This document shows positions 25,531 through 35,549 of a DNA stretch of 64,000 nt, piece after piece (positions within the stretch are counted from its first letter, which is position 1; every line of letters begins with the position of its first letter). Origin of the DNA: Begonia masoniana (Eukaryota; Streptophyta; Magnoliopsida; Cucurbitales; Begoniaceae); the NCBI GenBank assembly GCA_022432975.1, contig CM039503.1:49393259-49457258 (forward strand), given 5' to 3'. The notes below the pieces were generated by a model. That model did no database searches. It saw nothing but the letters and a program-made list of their open reading frames with translations, and had not been told where the DNA came from. A program made the position numbers and the translations under genes.

Positions 25531-26620
25531 TTTCTACCCTTTCCATTAAATTTTTGGGTTTTGAGCACATCAAAGAATTATATCCAAAAGATCCTGATTT
25601 TTCAACTTGGTTTGAAGCCACAGAAACAAAACCTTTTGAAAAATTTTACAAACAAGAAGGATATTTGTTTCGAGAAAATAAACTTTGCATTCCACAATGT
25701 TCTTTGCGTGAATTGCTTGTTCGAGAGTCACATGGAGGGGGGGGGTCTTATGGGACATTTTGGGATTCTTAAGACCTTAGAAATTTTGAAAGAACATTTT
25801 TTTTGGCCACATATGAAGAGGGATGTAGAGAGGATCTGCAATAGATGCATAACTTGTAGAAAAGCCAAATCTAGAGTAAAACCTCATGGATTGTACCAGG
25901 TTTTACCTGTTCCTTGTCATCCTTGGATTGATGTTTCCATGGATTTTGTGTTAGGGTTACCAAGAACTAAGAATGGGAAAGATTCAATTTTTGTTGTGGT
26001 GGATAGATTTTCAAAGATGGCACATTTTATCCCATGTAATAAAACAGATGATGCCACTCACATAGCTCAGTTATTCTTTAAAGAAGTAGTTCGTCTTCAT
26101 GGTGTTCCAAAAACAATAGTGAGTGATCGAGACGCTAAGTTTCTTAGCCATTTTTGGCGAGTTCTGTGGGGTAAGTTAGGGACAACTTTGCTATTTTCTA
26201 CTACTTGTCACCCACAAACCGATGGACAAACCAAGGTAGTAAACAGGACCCTGGGAACTCTTTTGCGAGCAGTAATAAAGAACCATTTAAAATCATGGGA
26301 AGATTGTATTCCTTTTATTGAGTTTGCTTACAATAGAACAATGCATTCTTCTACTTCTTATTCTCCTTTTGAAATTGTTTATGGTTTTAATCCGTTAACT
26401 CCATTGGATTTACTTCCATTGCCTATTAATGAGACCATTAGCCTAGATGGGAAGAAGAAGGCAGAATTAGTAAAGAAACTTCATGAAGACGCACGTCAGC
26501 ATATCATCAAACGGAATGAGCAAGCTGCTGCCCATGCAAACAAAGGAAGAAAGCACATCACTTTTCAACAAGGAGATTTGGTTCAGATTCGAGGACGAAT
26601 CTTTTTCAAGAGATGGAGAA
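25504..26620 (+). pseudogene. Integrase of the CRM-like pol (C-terminal part deleted)
   Basis: The zinc-binding region ([32 protein letters not shown]) is followed by the catalytic core: [79 protein letters not shown] frameshift in a G-run near 25738 divides it from RNase H. After the GDLVQI motif about 250 bp typical of the family seem to be missing. The frame then jumps to the acidic stretch just before the 3' LTR. The core D,D,E residues appear in place apart from this. Confidence 0.88.
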
Positions 26621-27355
26621 TGATGTGGGCAAGGATGACATTGAAGAAGAATTGGGCCAAGAAGAATACTTAATGGAATTGAAAATACCAAATGGACCTA
26701 TCACTAGAGCTCGGGCCAAGAAGCTTCAAGAAGAAGTCCAAAATAACTTATTTCAAGAACCAAGACCATTGAAAGAAATGGGCTTTAAAGTTGTGAATGT
26801 GTTACAAATACAAATGGAGTTTGACTAGGCCCAAATGATCACAAATTCAGCAAAGAATGCTCTAGAAAGTGGAATTTCAAAGTTACATCCACTAGGCATT
26901 TAATATTGGCATAGAGAAGGCCAAAGGGTGTTTTGATGGTTTCCAAAGAAGGCTGAACCTAGACCATATTAGTAGCAATGTTCTTTCTCATGTTTTCAAG
27001 GCTATTTAATGCCTATTCTAGACTATTCTTGTAAGCCTATAAATACTTGGGAGTTCTTCATTGTAAGACATACTAGAATGAGAATTATCTTGTGAGAATT
27101 TCCTCCAAACTGTTCTTCTGTAGAACTTGCGGAAATTTCAAGTGCAACCACTTGATTTCCAACCCTTAAAATATTGGTTTCTTGCTCTTCCATAGCAACG
27201 GGGTCAATATTCCTTTCTTGATACTATTGGTTTCTGGTTGTCATATAACCACGGGGTCATTAGTCCTAAACTTTGAAACTACTATTGGGCAATCCTAAAG
27301 TTGATTCCATCTATTGACATTGGGTCTCACAACAAGTTTGTTGAGGTTTGCATCA
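26621..27355 (+). repeat. 3' LTR of the CRM-like element, with pol C-terminus
   Basis: 735 bp, same ends as the 5' LTR. The frame [19 protein letters not shown] and GPITRARAKKLQEEV runs from pol into the LTR and stops at 26826-26828. Confidence 0.92.
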
Positions 27356-27439
27356 TCTAGTGTGAGTGGAAGGGAAGAGTTGCACGAAGAGAGCTTAGAA
27401 TGTTTAAGATGGTCACTCGGGAGACTGGAGCGCTTAAAG

Positions 27440-27735
27440 AAAGAAGCAAAGGAGGATGGGAAGCACATTGATCAGTCAAGGAATTTTGATCGTGATTTTA
27501 ATGTCGACGACTTGGTAGCTTATAAATACCATTTTAAACCATACGTTGATCATTTTTTTCCTCCATCTATTGATTTTGATCCTACTAACTCTGTTTTTCT
27601 AACATATCCTATCACAATACGTGAGGATAAAATTAAGGATTTTTAGATGAACAGATTGTATTTACTAATGAAGGTGAGGTCCAGCACTTCCTTGTCCGTT
27701 GGATGGACGACCAAACAATGATTGTATGTGAATTT
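27440..27735 (+). pseudogene. Pol tail with chromodomain-like end (outer retroelement)
   Basis: The frame reads KKEAKEDGKHIDQSRNFDRD, then FNVDDLVAYKYHFKPYVDHF and VFLTYPITIREDKIKDF. After a one-base slip near 27643 comes DEQIVFTNEGEVQHFLVRWM. The last part is the beginning of a chromodomain, as in chromovirus integrase tails. It is continuous with the myosin fragment upstream, so the chimera was made before the later insertions. The AATTT duplication of the next solo LTR cuts it at 27731-27735. A few codons continue at 29340 (AKRHFSIWIQTY, then stop). Confidence 0.68.
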
Positions 27736-29334
27736 TGATAACTCTTAAATTAGAGTTATTTTATACCACTTTTAATTGATATAATTTGTATGATTTGAGT
27801 GAATGTAATGAGAAAATTATAAAATTTACTATAATTGCTGCAGGATGCCGCAACATCAGAACATTGATTGAATTTAATGTATTTAACATAGATTATCAGA
27901 AAAATAAACAGATTTTTATCACTGATTTGAATTTTATATTTGCAGAGTTATTAGCGGGAAGATCGAATTAAAAGGATGAAGATTAAGGAGAAAGAGAAAA
28001 TAATTGAAGGAGATGATGGTTACCAAAAATAAAAGAATCTAATCAAGGAACCGTGGCTGGTATATTTTGAGAAGATAATGGAGAGAAATGAGGCAAATCG
28101 GATGACCTAAACGGTAGATAAAATCGGATGACAGAAACGGTAGATAGAATCAGATGACAGAGAACAAAAAGTGGATGACAGAGAATGGTCGAAAATGAAA
28201 ATGGATGACAGAAAACGGATGACAAATGACAATCGGATGACAGAGCAGCAATTGGATGGAAGACGAAAAATAGAAGAAGGGATGACAGAAAACGGATGAC
28301 AGAACAACAATTGGATGACAGAGCAGCATAAATACAATCGGATGACAGAGCAACATAAACAAAGCAACAGACGACTCAAAAGAGTGGACGACAAAAGAGA
28401 GCAAATCAAGAAGATTTTATCATAATTATAAGCTGTTGATCAAGGGAATCAGCGGATTAGAAGGAGAAAAGAAAAGAACAGATTGGAGACAAAAAAAAAG
28501 GATGACATGTAGAACGAGGAGAAGAAGCAATCATAAAAGAAAGGATTTTTATTATTTTAGGCAAGACTGGTCTGCGGCAGAGAGACAACGACATTCTTCC
28601 TCTTCTTCTCTTCTACTTTTTATTTTTTAGTTTTTCTATTATTATGATTTTAGGCTAGTTTTTCTAATCTTGGTTAGGTAAGATAGTACTCTTTATATGT
28701 TTTTATTCTGATCTATGAATATTACGTATTTTTTATTGCACAATTGCTCATGGTTTTTATTGCGTAAATTAAATTGTGTCGATAGGAAGATTTAAATTCA
28801 CATGTTCCTATTGTATCGATAGGTAAATAGGAATTTAAGATGCATGAGTAATTAAATAAATTAAAATTGTTGCAAAGTAGCTAACATTAATTTATTTGGC
28901 GATAAGAATAGGTTTACAGCAAAAATTCGGATTAAGTTATTTTCTTTTCAAAGTCGAAACGAATTTATCTAGGCAAATCGACGGAACCCTAGAAAAATTA
29001 TGAATTCTTGCTGTGCTGTAGCATTGATGTAGTATTAGTAATAATTGCATGTAAAGAAGAAATCAACCCTAACTAAGGCTTTTCCCATAATTACATTTTT
29101 AAATCATTTTCATTTTTAGTCTTATTTAATTTCGAGTAATTTTAGTTCATCATTCCGTACAATTTATTTTATTTCAATACTTTCATCTATTTTCAATATT
29201 CTCACTTTTATTTTTATAGAATTTTATAGCAAATTAATTTGATTAAGCATATCCTCGTGGGATCGACTTTTACTTACTTTATTACTTCGTTAGCGGCACG
29301 TGCAGTTGCGTTAGGGTGTAGAAAATCACTAACA
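27736..29334 (+). mobile_element. Solo LTR, 1599 bp, Athila/Tat-like, target duplication AATTT
   Basis: It begins TGATAACTCTTAAATTAGAG and ends AAAATCACTAACA. AATTT flanks both sides exactly (27731-27735, 29335-29339). The start TGATAACTC and the CCTCGTGGGATCGAC stretch near the end are typical of LTRs in the Athila/Tat branch (family call by inference). Inside, 28080-28400 is dense in GGATGACAGA-type repeats. Confidence 0.88.
28090..28400. repeat. Irregular GGATGACAGA repeat cluster
   Basis: Roughly ten copies of (C/T)GGATGACAGA with variable spacers of about 10-35 bp (AAACGG, GCAGCA, ACAACAATT) inside the solo LTR. The reverse strand is open for about 100 codons but repetitive, so it is not a gene. 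Confidence 0.8.
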
Positions 29335-29580
29335 AATTTGCAAAGAGACACTTCAGCATTTGGATCCAGACCTATTGAAGCTATTCCGAAATCATCAGGA
29401 TTTCTGTTTACCACATTTCGGGACAATGTCAAAGATTCTCGATCTTGACCTCCGGTCACACAAATTTATGGTCACTAACAAAAAGTTGCTCAGCCGCTTA
29501 ATTTATGGTTGAGAGATTGATTAGCTGTTGTACTATGGTTTCTTCAATTTGACTGGGTGATTCTTCTACCCCGAGAGAGT

Positions 29581-29916
29581 TGATGAGGACATCGTTGTCA
29601 TTTTAGTTTTATTATTTATATGTTTTATTTATTTATTTCAGTTTAAGTTAATTTCTCGTCATCTAGGGTTAGGGTCAAAGTTGTATTTTCATTTTTTAGT
29701 GTTAGACTTAATTTTGCCTATTTAAGTCTATTATTGTAACTGGGAAAGATAGTTGAAGATTATGAATGAATTGCAATGAGTTGTTATCTTTCCAACCCTA
29801 TTTCTCCTGGCTTCCCCTCTAATTATCCTCTTCTCGGCTATAACTCTTCTTCTCTTTCTTCTCTTCTTCCTCCCTCTTCGGCTATATTTCTTATTCTAAT
29901 TTCGCTGCCTGCATCA
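29581..29916 (+). repeat. 3' LTR of the outer retroelement
   Basis: 336 bp, TGATGAGGACATCG...CTGCATCA, aligned with 8137-8464. Confidence 0.82.
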
Positions 29917-29921
29917 CTTTA

Positions 29922-30943
29922 ATTCGTTGTTTTATTATTTTCTTACCATGTATGAAAAATACCTAGCTCAAGTGTCACTGAACCGGTCCATCGGGCATTA
30001 CTGTTATATCTAGAGCAGCTAATGGCTCGAAGTCCTCAGGATGCCTTGTTAAAAACTCAGAGTTGTAGTTGTAGTTCCCATTTGGAATTTACTGGAGTTG
30101 CCGATGAATTTCGAGTAAATTGCATCAAATTACGCCATATGTTTTACATTTTTAATTTGATTCTTCGAGTAGATTTCTTGCATAATTTAAATAAAATTAG
30201 AAAGTAAGCTTCGATGACTACTACTATTTTATAAATTGTAACATATCAATGTACACAATGAGAAGTAGATTTCATTACAGTATTACACCAATAGATGTGC
30301 ACTTGGTGACGGGACTGTAGATTGAAGTTCTTTTGGGGTTCTTCTTTTTTAATTAGCAGTTGAAAAAGAGGCGGTGTTATATTTAATTTTAATATTTAGA
30401 ATTACGCATGGACGTGTCATTTTTAGAAATATACAAACGGCCACATACACAAACAGAGAACTACCATTGCAAGCATCACTAGCCTGGGTAACAAAGCACA
30501 ACTTTTGTATCCGATCTTCACATATCTTGCGATGATAATGCCGAGTCGCGTGTATTTATGTTGAAGTATGGGGGTGAACAAGAGAGAAATTCTCAAAATA
30601 TATCAAGAGAAAGTGTTTTTAAATCTACAAATGACTTTTTTAAGTAAACTTACAGATAATAATTAAATTTGATTTCGGTTGCTAGTCATGCATGACATAT
30701 CTAACAAACGTGTCAAATGAGGAGGCAAAGAAGCTGCCCTAATATGCGGGCGAAGAGCTTCTTTTTATGGAATGGAAAAGCAATGACGTTCATTCCAATC
30801 CTTGGTTAAGGGAGAAATCCAATTATAATTGGTGAATGCAATGGTATGGGTGGATATTAGAGGTTCTTCCCATTACGTGACTATGTGTGGTCCAGCTATA
30901 AAACACCTCTACCGTACCTTGTCTCCTCCCACCCTTTTTCCCC
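29922..30943. other. Displaced downstream flank of the GFS12-like gene; no gene recognised
   Basis: Host DNA beyond the outer element. It was next to the GFS12 stop before the insertions and may hold the original 3' UTR and poly(A) signals (AATAAAATTAG near 30190). No conserved reading frame seen. The sequence runs into the assembly gap. Confidence 0.45.
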
Positions 30944-31043
30944 NNNNNNNNNNNNNNNNNNNNNNNNNNNNNNNNNNNNNNNNNNNNNNNNNNNNNNNNN
31001 NNNNNNNNNNNNNNNNNNNNNNNNNNNNNNNNNNNNNNNNNNN
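30944..31043. other. Assembly gap (100 N)
   Basis: Exactly 100 Ns, the conventional scaffold-gap placeholder. True size and content unknown. Retroelement sequence lies directly after it. Open frames drawn across it are meaningless. Confidence 0.99.
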
Positions 31044-31818
31044 CTATTACGAACTTGCCATTGCGCACACATTAAAAACCCGTAAAACCGGGTGTTACAC
31101 GAAGAGAGGAACGACATCACCAGACCAAATATCTCTACCAACAACAAAAAGAAGAAAGAAGTTGAAGAAGTCCTTGCAGAGCAAAACGTCAACATAGGTC
31201 GACGACAGTACCAGGAATATCTGATCAGATGGAAGGGACTTGGAGACGACAAGGTAACTTGGGAGAAGCAAGAAGATTTGGAAGACTCAACAAAGATGAT
31301 CGAAGAATTCAAGCAGAAGCAGAGTTGGCGAGGACGTCAACAACTCAAATAGGAGAGAATGTCAAGGTCCAGGCTTGTCCAAGGCATGTTGCCTATGGCC
31401 GCCCATGCTGTTAGGTAGACTTATTTCCTTTTTAAGTACTTCAGTTGTATTTATTTTCCTTTTATATCTCAAGAGTGACTCCTCGCCACTATAGCATGTA
31501 CACTACTGCTGTAGTGGAGATGGTCCAGATTGCTCTTTAGGGAGAGAAGCATGACTGCACGTAGACCCCCTACCCACCGATGTAATTTGCTGCCAATCAA
31601 TGAATAAGCATTTTACACACACTCTCTTTATGCATACTATGCTCAATGATGCTCTTTTCGGTTAATCTCGCTTGCTCGTTGCTTACTCGTTAGACACAAG
31701 CTCGCTCTAACAAAGTGGGCACTCGGTGCCGTTGGCACGCTCGTTGGCTGACCCAGTACAAGTGTGATATTGGGTGCCGCACGGTCTCATTATGCCCCTT
31801 GAAAGTAGGACAGTGACA
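31044..31818 (+). mobile_element. 3' end of a gypsy chromovirus: chromodomain, purine tract and LTR
   Basis: After a 50-bp remnant of some other LTR ending CCGGGTGTTACA, an open frame to 31352 reads VEEVLAEQNVNIGRRQYQEY, LIRWKGLGDDKVTWEK and EDLEDSTKMIEEF, a complete chromodomain. The stop is followed by the purine tract AGGAGAGAA and an LTR from 31360 (TGTCAAGGTCC) to 31818 (GGACAGTGACA), whose ends are inverted copies. AATGAATAAGCATTTTACAC near 31599 looks like the polyadenylation region. The rest of the element lies in or beyond the gap. Confidence 0.75.
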
Positions 31819-32387
31819 TTCTCATTTACGTTGATTTACTGAGCCTTTAGCTCATAGATGTCTCTGTGGTATAGGTGACATAGAAGATCAAGGTGAGAAT
31901 TTAGTACCTCGACCTGACGAGTGACGCGGTTGATGGAGGATGACACTGGTGGTGTGCTTGGGAATGTCGGAGCGAAATTGACCTGTGGGTGATGTATTGG
32001 TATTTTGGGGTGATGTGTTGGTATTTTGGGGTGATGTATGAGTATTTTGGGTATGTATAGACTTTTGGGTGGTGATTAGGTCTATAGATGTAAATTAGAA
32101 ACTTGTAAAGTATTTTAAAACGTTTGTAATGTTTTGATAGAAAAGTTAAGAATTTAGTGGAAAGTTTTATGTTTATGCTTAATGGATAGTTTGGACGGGT
32201 GATTTTTGGCTTGATGATAAGTATAGGGTTATGCTACCCTGTTTTATGCACGAATGTTTTTCGCTGCTAATGTTTAATATTTTAAATAATGTCGCTCGAG
32301 AAAAATGAATAAAGTTAAAGTCAGAAAGTAGAAAAAAAATTATATGATAAAAGACAAGTCATGGGGGGACACGCAAGGGTCGCCACA
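31819..32387. repeat. LTR fragment between the gypsy 3' end and the copia element
   Basis: Non-coding. It carries ACTGAGCCTTTAGCTCA and ends GGGTCGCCACA where copia sequence begins. It is probably half of a solo LTR into which the gypsy element inserted. The other half would be left of the gap and was not found. Confidence 0.45.
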
Positions 32388-33125
32388 AATAGGATCAATA
32401 AAGCCTTGAGGTTGAGTCATGTAAACTTCTCCTAGAAGATCCCCATGAAGAAACACATTCTAAACATCTAACAGTTTGATAATCCAATGCCGAGAAGTTG
32501 CAATACTCAAAAGAAGTCAGATGGTTGTCAGTTTGATAACAGGGCTGCACATTTCATGGAAGTCTAGTCCCTGAGTTTGTTGAAAACCTTTGACAACCAG
32601 GCGAGCCTTGAATCTGTCAATTGATCCATCTGAGCGAAGCTTGATCCGGTATACTGACTTGGACCCAATTACAGGAGAGTAATGAGGTTTTGAAACGAAG
32701 GACCATGTACCTTGAGATTCAAGGGCATCAAACTCAATTTGCATAACAGAATGCCATTCAGTAAGGCGAGAAGCTTCTCTGTAAGATGAAGGTTCACACG
32801 GAGTGTCACCGGCAACACTGAAGAAGAAACGTGGTTTGAAGATGCCGGACTTAGAACGTGTGACCATAGGATGCTCGTTCACAGTGGTTTGTTATGGCAA
32901 GCGCTCGATTTTGTCAGACGCAGAGGAAAGGGATATAGAAGAAGGAGATGGAAAAGAAGAGATCGGGATAGATGGGAGAATCGGTTCAATGGAAGAAGAA
33001 ATAGAAGGAGACGGAAAGTGATGAAAGTTTGGAGTGGTAGGTGAGAGTGGCAGGGAGGTGATGACGGGGACGTCGGTAGGGGGAGTAGTGGTGGCAGAGA
33101 ATAGAGATGGAGAAAAACGGAACAC
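32388..33125 (-). pseudogene. copia reverse transcriptase, N-terminal half
   Basis: A Ser/Pro-rich linker leads to HPMVTRSKSGIFKP, the EWHSVMQIEFDALESQGTW motif, YRIKLRSDGSIDRFKARLVV and GLDFHEMCSPVIK. Remnants to 32390 (VYMTQPQGF-like in a shifted frame) are followed by the junction with other repeats. The catalytic YxDD part is not present. Confidence 0.82.
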
Positions 33126-33139
33126 GAGCTCATTGAAAA

Positions 33140-34367
33140 CTACATGTCTGGATATGTAAATTTGACCACTCGTTGGTTGAAGACATAAATACCCTTTATG
33201 ATTACTGTTGTAACCAAGGAAAACACAGGGCGGAAACGAAATTGAAGTTTATGGGTGTTAAAGGGACGTAAAAAAGAAAAATATTGACAGCCAAAAATAC
33301 GAAGATGAAGATAAAATGGAGTTTTGTGGTATAGTGTTTGGAATGGAGATTTGTTTAATAAAACTTTGGATGGGAACCGATTAATTGAGTAGACGGCTGT
33401 AACAAAGGCGAAGGGCCAATATTTTAAAGGCATGGATGGATGAGCAAGGAGGGTTAAACCAGTTTCAATGATATGTCAGTTTTTTCGTTCGACCCGCCTA
33501 TTTTGTTGTGGTGTATAAGGACAATAAATTTCATGGATAATACCTTGAGAAGTAAAATGAGTTGATAAAGATTGGAATTCACCACCCCAATCCGATCTTA
33601 CACGTTTACTGGTGCCATTGAACTGAGCTTGAATCGTTTTTTGAAATATGAGGAATGTGTGATAAGTTTCATCTTTAGATGTCAGGGGATAAAACCAAGT
33701 AAATGTGAAAAAATCGTCAATAAAAATTAAAAAATATTTGACACCGGTGATGGAAGAAACTGGAGAAGGACCCCAAAGATTTGTATGAATTAATTCAAAG
33801 GGAACAGTAGCATGAGAACGAGAAATAATAAATAATAAACGACGAGATTTAGCTAATTGACAAAAAGAACAGAAATCTAAATTGCGAGATGAAACAGAAA
33901 TGTTTCCAGTGGACAAAGTAGAGTGAGCAACTGTTGAAGACGGATGGCCTAGGCTAAAATGCCACAGATTAGAGGAACAGCCGGAGACAAAATGAAGTGG
34001 AGCAGGCGGGGATAGACAGGAGGAAGGAGAACACTCTATAGAGGCCATTATCCAATATTCTCCGGAGAATGATTCTGTGGGAGTCCTGATCCTTGATCAC
34101 AAAAAAAGAGAGATAAAATTCAACATAAGCATTATTATCAGAACACAATTGCGAGACACTAAGGAGATTTTTCTGAAGGAAAGAAGAACGATAGATAGTG
34201 TTTAAAGATAAAGAAGAAAAGGGAGTAGGAATGGTGGCATGACCAATATGAGAGATAGGCGAACGATTACCATTTGCAACTATGATTTGAGCATTACCTG
34301 AATATGGAGTCACTGATTCGAGCATGTTCAAGTCGGGAGTGAAATGGTGAGTGACTCCAAAGTCCAT
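33140..34367 (-). pseudogene. copia protease end and integrase
   Basis: The protease motif has decayed to DFGVTHHFTPD (normally D-S/T-G). The pre-integrase region LWHFSLGHPSS leads to CSFCQLAKSRR (zinc binding). The integrase core holds HTNLWGPSP, FIDDFFTFTWFYPL, RSDWGGEF and YTPQQNRRVERKN. Then comes LRIFGCQYF with a GYLCL-like end. The D,D,E positions are visible, but a frameshift near 33475 separates core and tail. Confidence 0.82.
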
Positions 34368-34379
34368 ACACTAAGAGGA

Positions 34380-35419
34380 TTCCATGGTTGTAGTGGAAGT
34401 AGCTGATTGGGTATCAGAGGAAGGAAGAACGACAAATAAATTTCGAGGAGGATTTGGAGCTAGTTGATATTGTAGGTTGGTTCTGTGATAAAAAATGTTA
34501 GTGTTGTGGCCTAGTTTGAGGCAAATTTGGCATCTAGGGCGATATGGAGGTCAATTTTGATTTAAAGAAGAGGATGAAGGGCGATATGTAGGAGTAGGAA
34601 GCAGATGGGAAGGAGAGAAAGATGGGCGAGGACCACGTGGTCTTAAAGTTGTAAAGAAGGAGTGGGGTCCAGGAGGGGAAAAGAACTTGGGTTTAGGCTT
34701 ATTACCTGAAACATTTGTATTATTGGCTTGAATGGAGCTCAGAGAGGTTGGGGCATTCAGTCGTTCCAGATGAGTGTCATAGCTTAATAGTAGGCTATTT
34801 AGCTCTTCAATAGAGGGACGGTCGGTGCGGGTGGTCATAGAAGTGACGAAGGGATTGTATTCCGCTCCTAATCCATTTAAGAAATATAGAAGTTGATCTT
34901 CTGGTTTACTGGTTCACCAACAGCGACAAATGTGTTGCAAAGACTTTGGAATTTCTGAACATAAGACAGAGCACTAAGTTCATCTTTGCGAAATGCGTGG
35001 AGACACGTTCGAAGCTCCGTGATCCGGGTAAGGGAAGAAGCAGCGTAAAGTTGTTCAAAGGCTTCCCAAATCTCGAACGTTGTCAAATAGCCGACTAGTT
35101 AACCTAGCATTTGTTCGTGAACAGAGGCATAAATTCAACTCATAATCAATTGATTATACCTTTGCCAGTATAGAAAATCGAGGTTAATGAGCTGTGAACT
35201 AGATTCATCTGCTGTGGGAGGACACAAACAAGATCCTGTAAGAATATTTTCCAGTCTGTTGGCGATAACAACATTTAAAAGCTAGTTTTTCCAGATTAGG
35301 AAGTTTGAGTCATCAAGTTTGATGATTAAAGGTTGATTAACAGAGGGGAGATACGGGAGGGAAGAAAGAGGGGAGGAATAAGATGATGGTGCGACTGTTG
35401 TACTTTGTGGGGACGTCAT
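34380..35419 (-). pseudogene. copia gag
   Basis: The start at 35419 gives MTSPQSTTV, then NQPLIIKLDDSNFLIWKN, the conserved beginning of plant copia gag, followed by FEIWEAFEQLYAASSLTRIT and LSALSYVQKFQSLCNTF. The zinc knuckle near 34530-34550 reads CQICLKLGHNTNIFYHR, with F where the last Cys should be, so it is broken. Several internal stops. Confidence 0.78.
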
Positions 35420-35549
35420 CGTTTTTAAAGAGTTACAGAGAAGATCACGGCTCTGTGACAGAGAAAATGGAAGAAAGTAAAGGAAGAAGAAGGAGAAGAA
35501 AATACTTGTAGAAATTGTGTTCTATTTTCATAGTGTGCTATTTGGTTTT

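Larger units (their letters stand above)
14897..27355 (+). mobile_element. Full-length CRM-like Ty3/gypsy chromovirus with two nested insertions
   Basis: Two 735-bp LTRs (14897-15631, 26621-27355) run TGATGTGGGC to TTTGCATCA and differ at about 22 positions by eye. An exact TCTAG duplication flanks the element (14892-14896, 27356-27360). The initiator-Met primer-binding site is at 15633-15644 and a purine-rich tract AGAGATGGAGAA precedes the 3' LTR. Order: gag, protease, reverse transcriptase, RNase H, integrase. The pol frame runs on into the 3' LTR, and with the TGATG/CATCA ends this is typical of CRM chromoviruses. Insertions 18411-23242 and 23442-24643 both break reverse transcriptase. 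Stops, frameshifts and a deletion before the 3' LTR show it is inactive. It landed inside the myosin fragment. Confidence 0.9.
14397..27440 (+). pseudogene. Processed myosin XI fragment (neck with IQ motifs), split by the CRM-like insertion
   Basis: Plant myosin XI motors drive organelle movement along actin, and their neck binds calmodulin through IQ motifs. Segment 14397-14896 reads [20 protein letters not shown], then [39 protein letters not shown], and after one frameshift near 14675 IQKNFRQYRARKSYL, ITLQTRLRAMTARIEF and FIQAHLRHHMAYSYFKSLQ. The frame resumes at 27361 with CEWKGRVARRELRMFKM and TRETGALKE, the start of the coiled coil. It has a frameshift and stops (14610-14612, and one at the insertion point), so it is dead. 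No introns interrupt the roughly 580 bp, although this region normally spans several exons, so it derives from spliced RNA. It lies between the gag relic and the pol tail of the outer element. Confidence 0.85.
8137..29916 (+). mobile_element. Outer LTR retroelement (about 2.7 kb without insertions) carrying a myosin XI fragment
   Basis: LTRs at 8137-8464 and 29581-29916 both run TGATGAG to GCATCA and align along their length with many scattered differences. Flanking pentamers are TTTTA (8132-8136) and CTTTA (29917-29921), four of five matching, so an old duplication. A primer-binding site close to the initiator-Met tRNA type lies at 8467-8479 with two mismatches. Removing the inserted elements leaves segments 8137-9377, 14395/14400-14896, 27361-27735 and 29340-29916, about 2.69 kb. 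They contain, in order, LTR, gag-like ORF, processed myosin XI fragment, pol tail with chromodomain, LTR. Reverse transcriptase, RNase H and most of integrase are absent, so it was non-autonomous. The insertion lies just 54 bp after the GFS12 stop codon. Confidence 0.78.

Noticed and set aside
28107..28409. 100-codon frame on the - strand
   Set aside because: Low-complexity translation of the GGATGACAGA repeats, lying within an exactly bounded solo LTR.
30823..31312. Open frames running through the N gap
   Set aside because: They consist largely of undetermined residues.
31360..32387. A single 1028-bp LTR from TGTCAAGG to CGCCACA
   Set aside because: The ends TGTCAAGGTCC and GGACAGTGACA at 31360 and 31818 are proper inverted copies, so the LTR is 459 bp and the rest belongs to another repeat.
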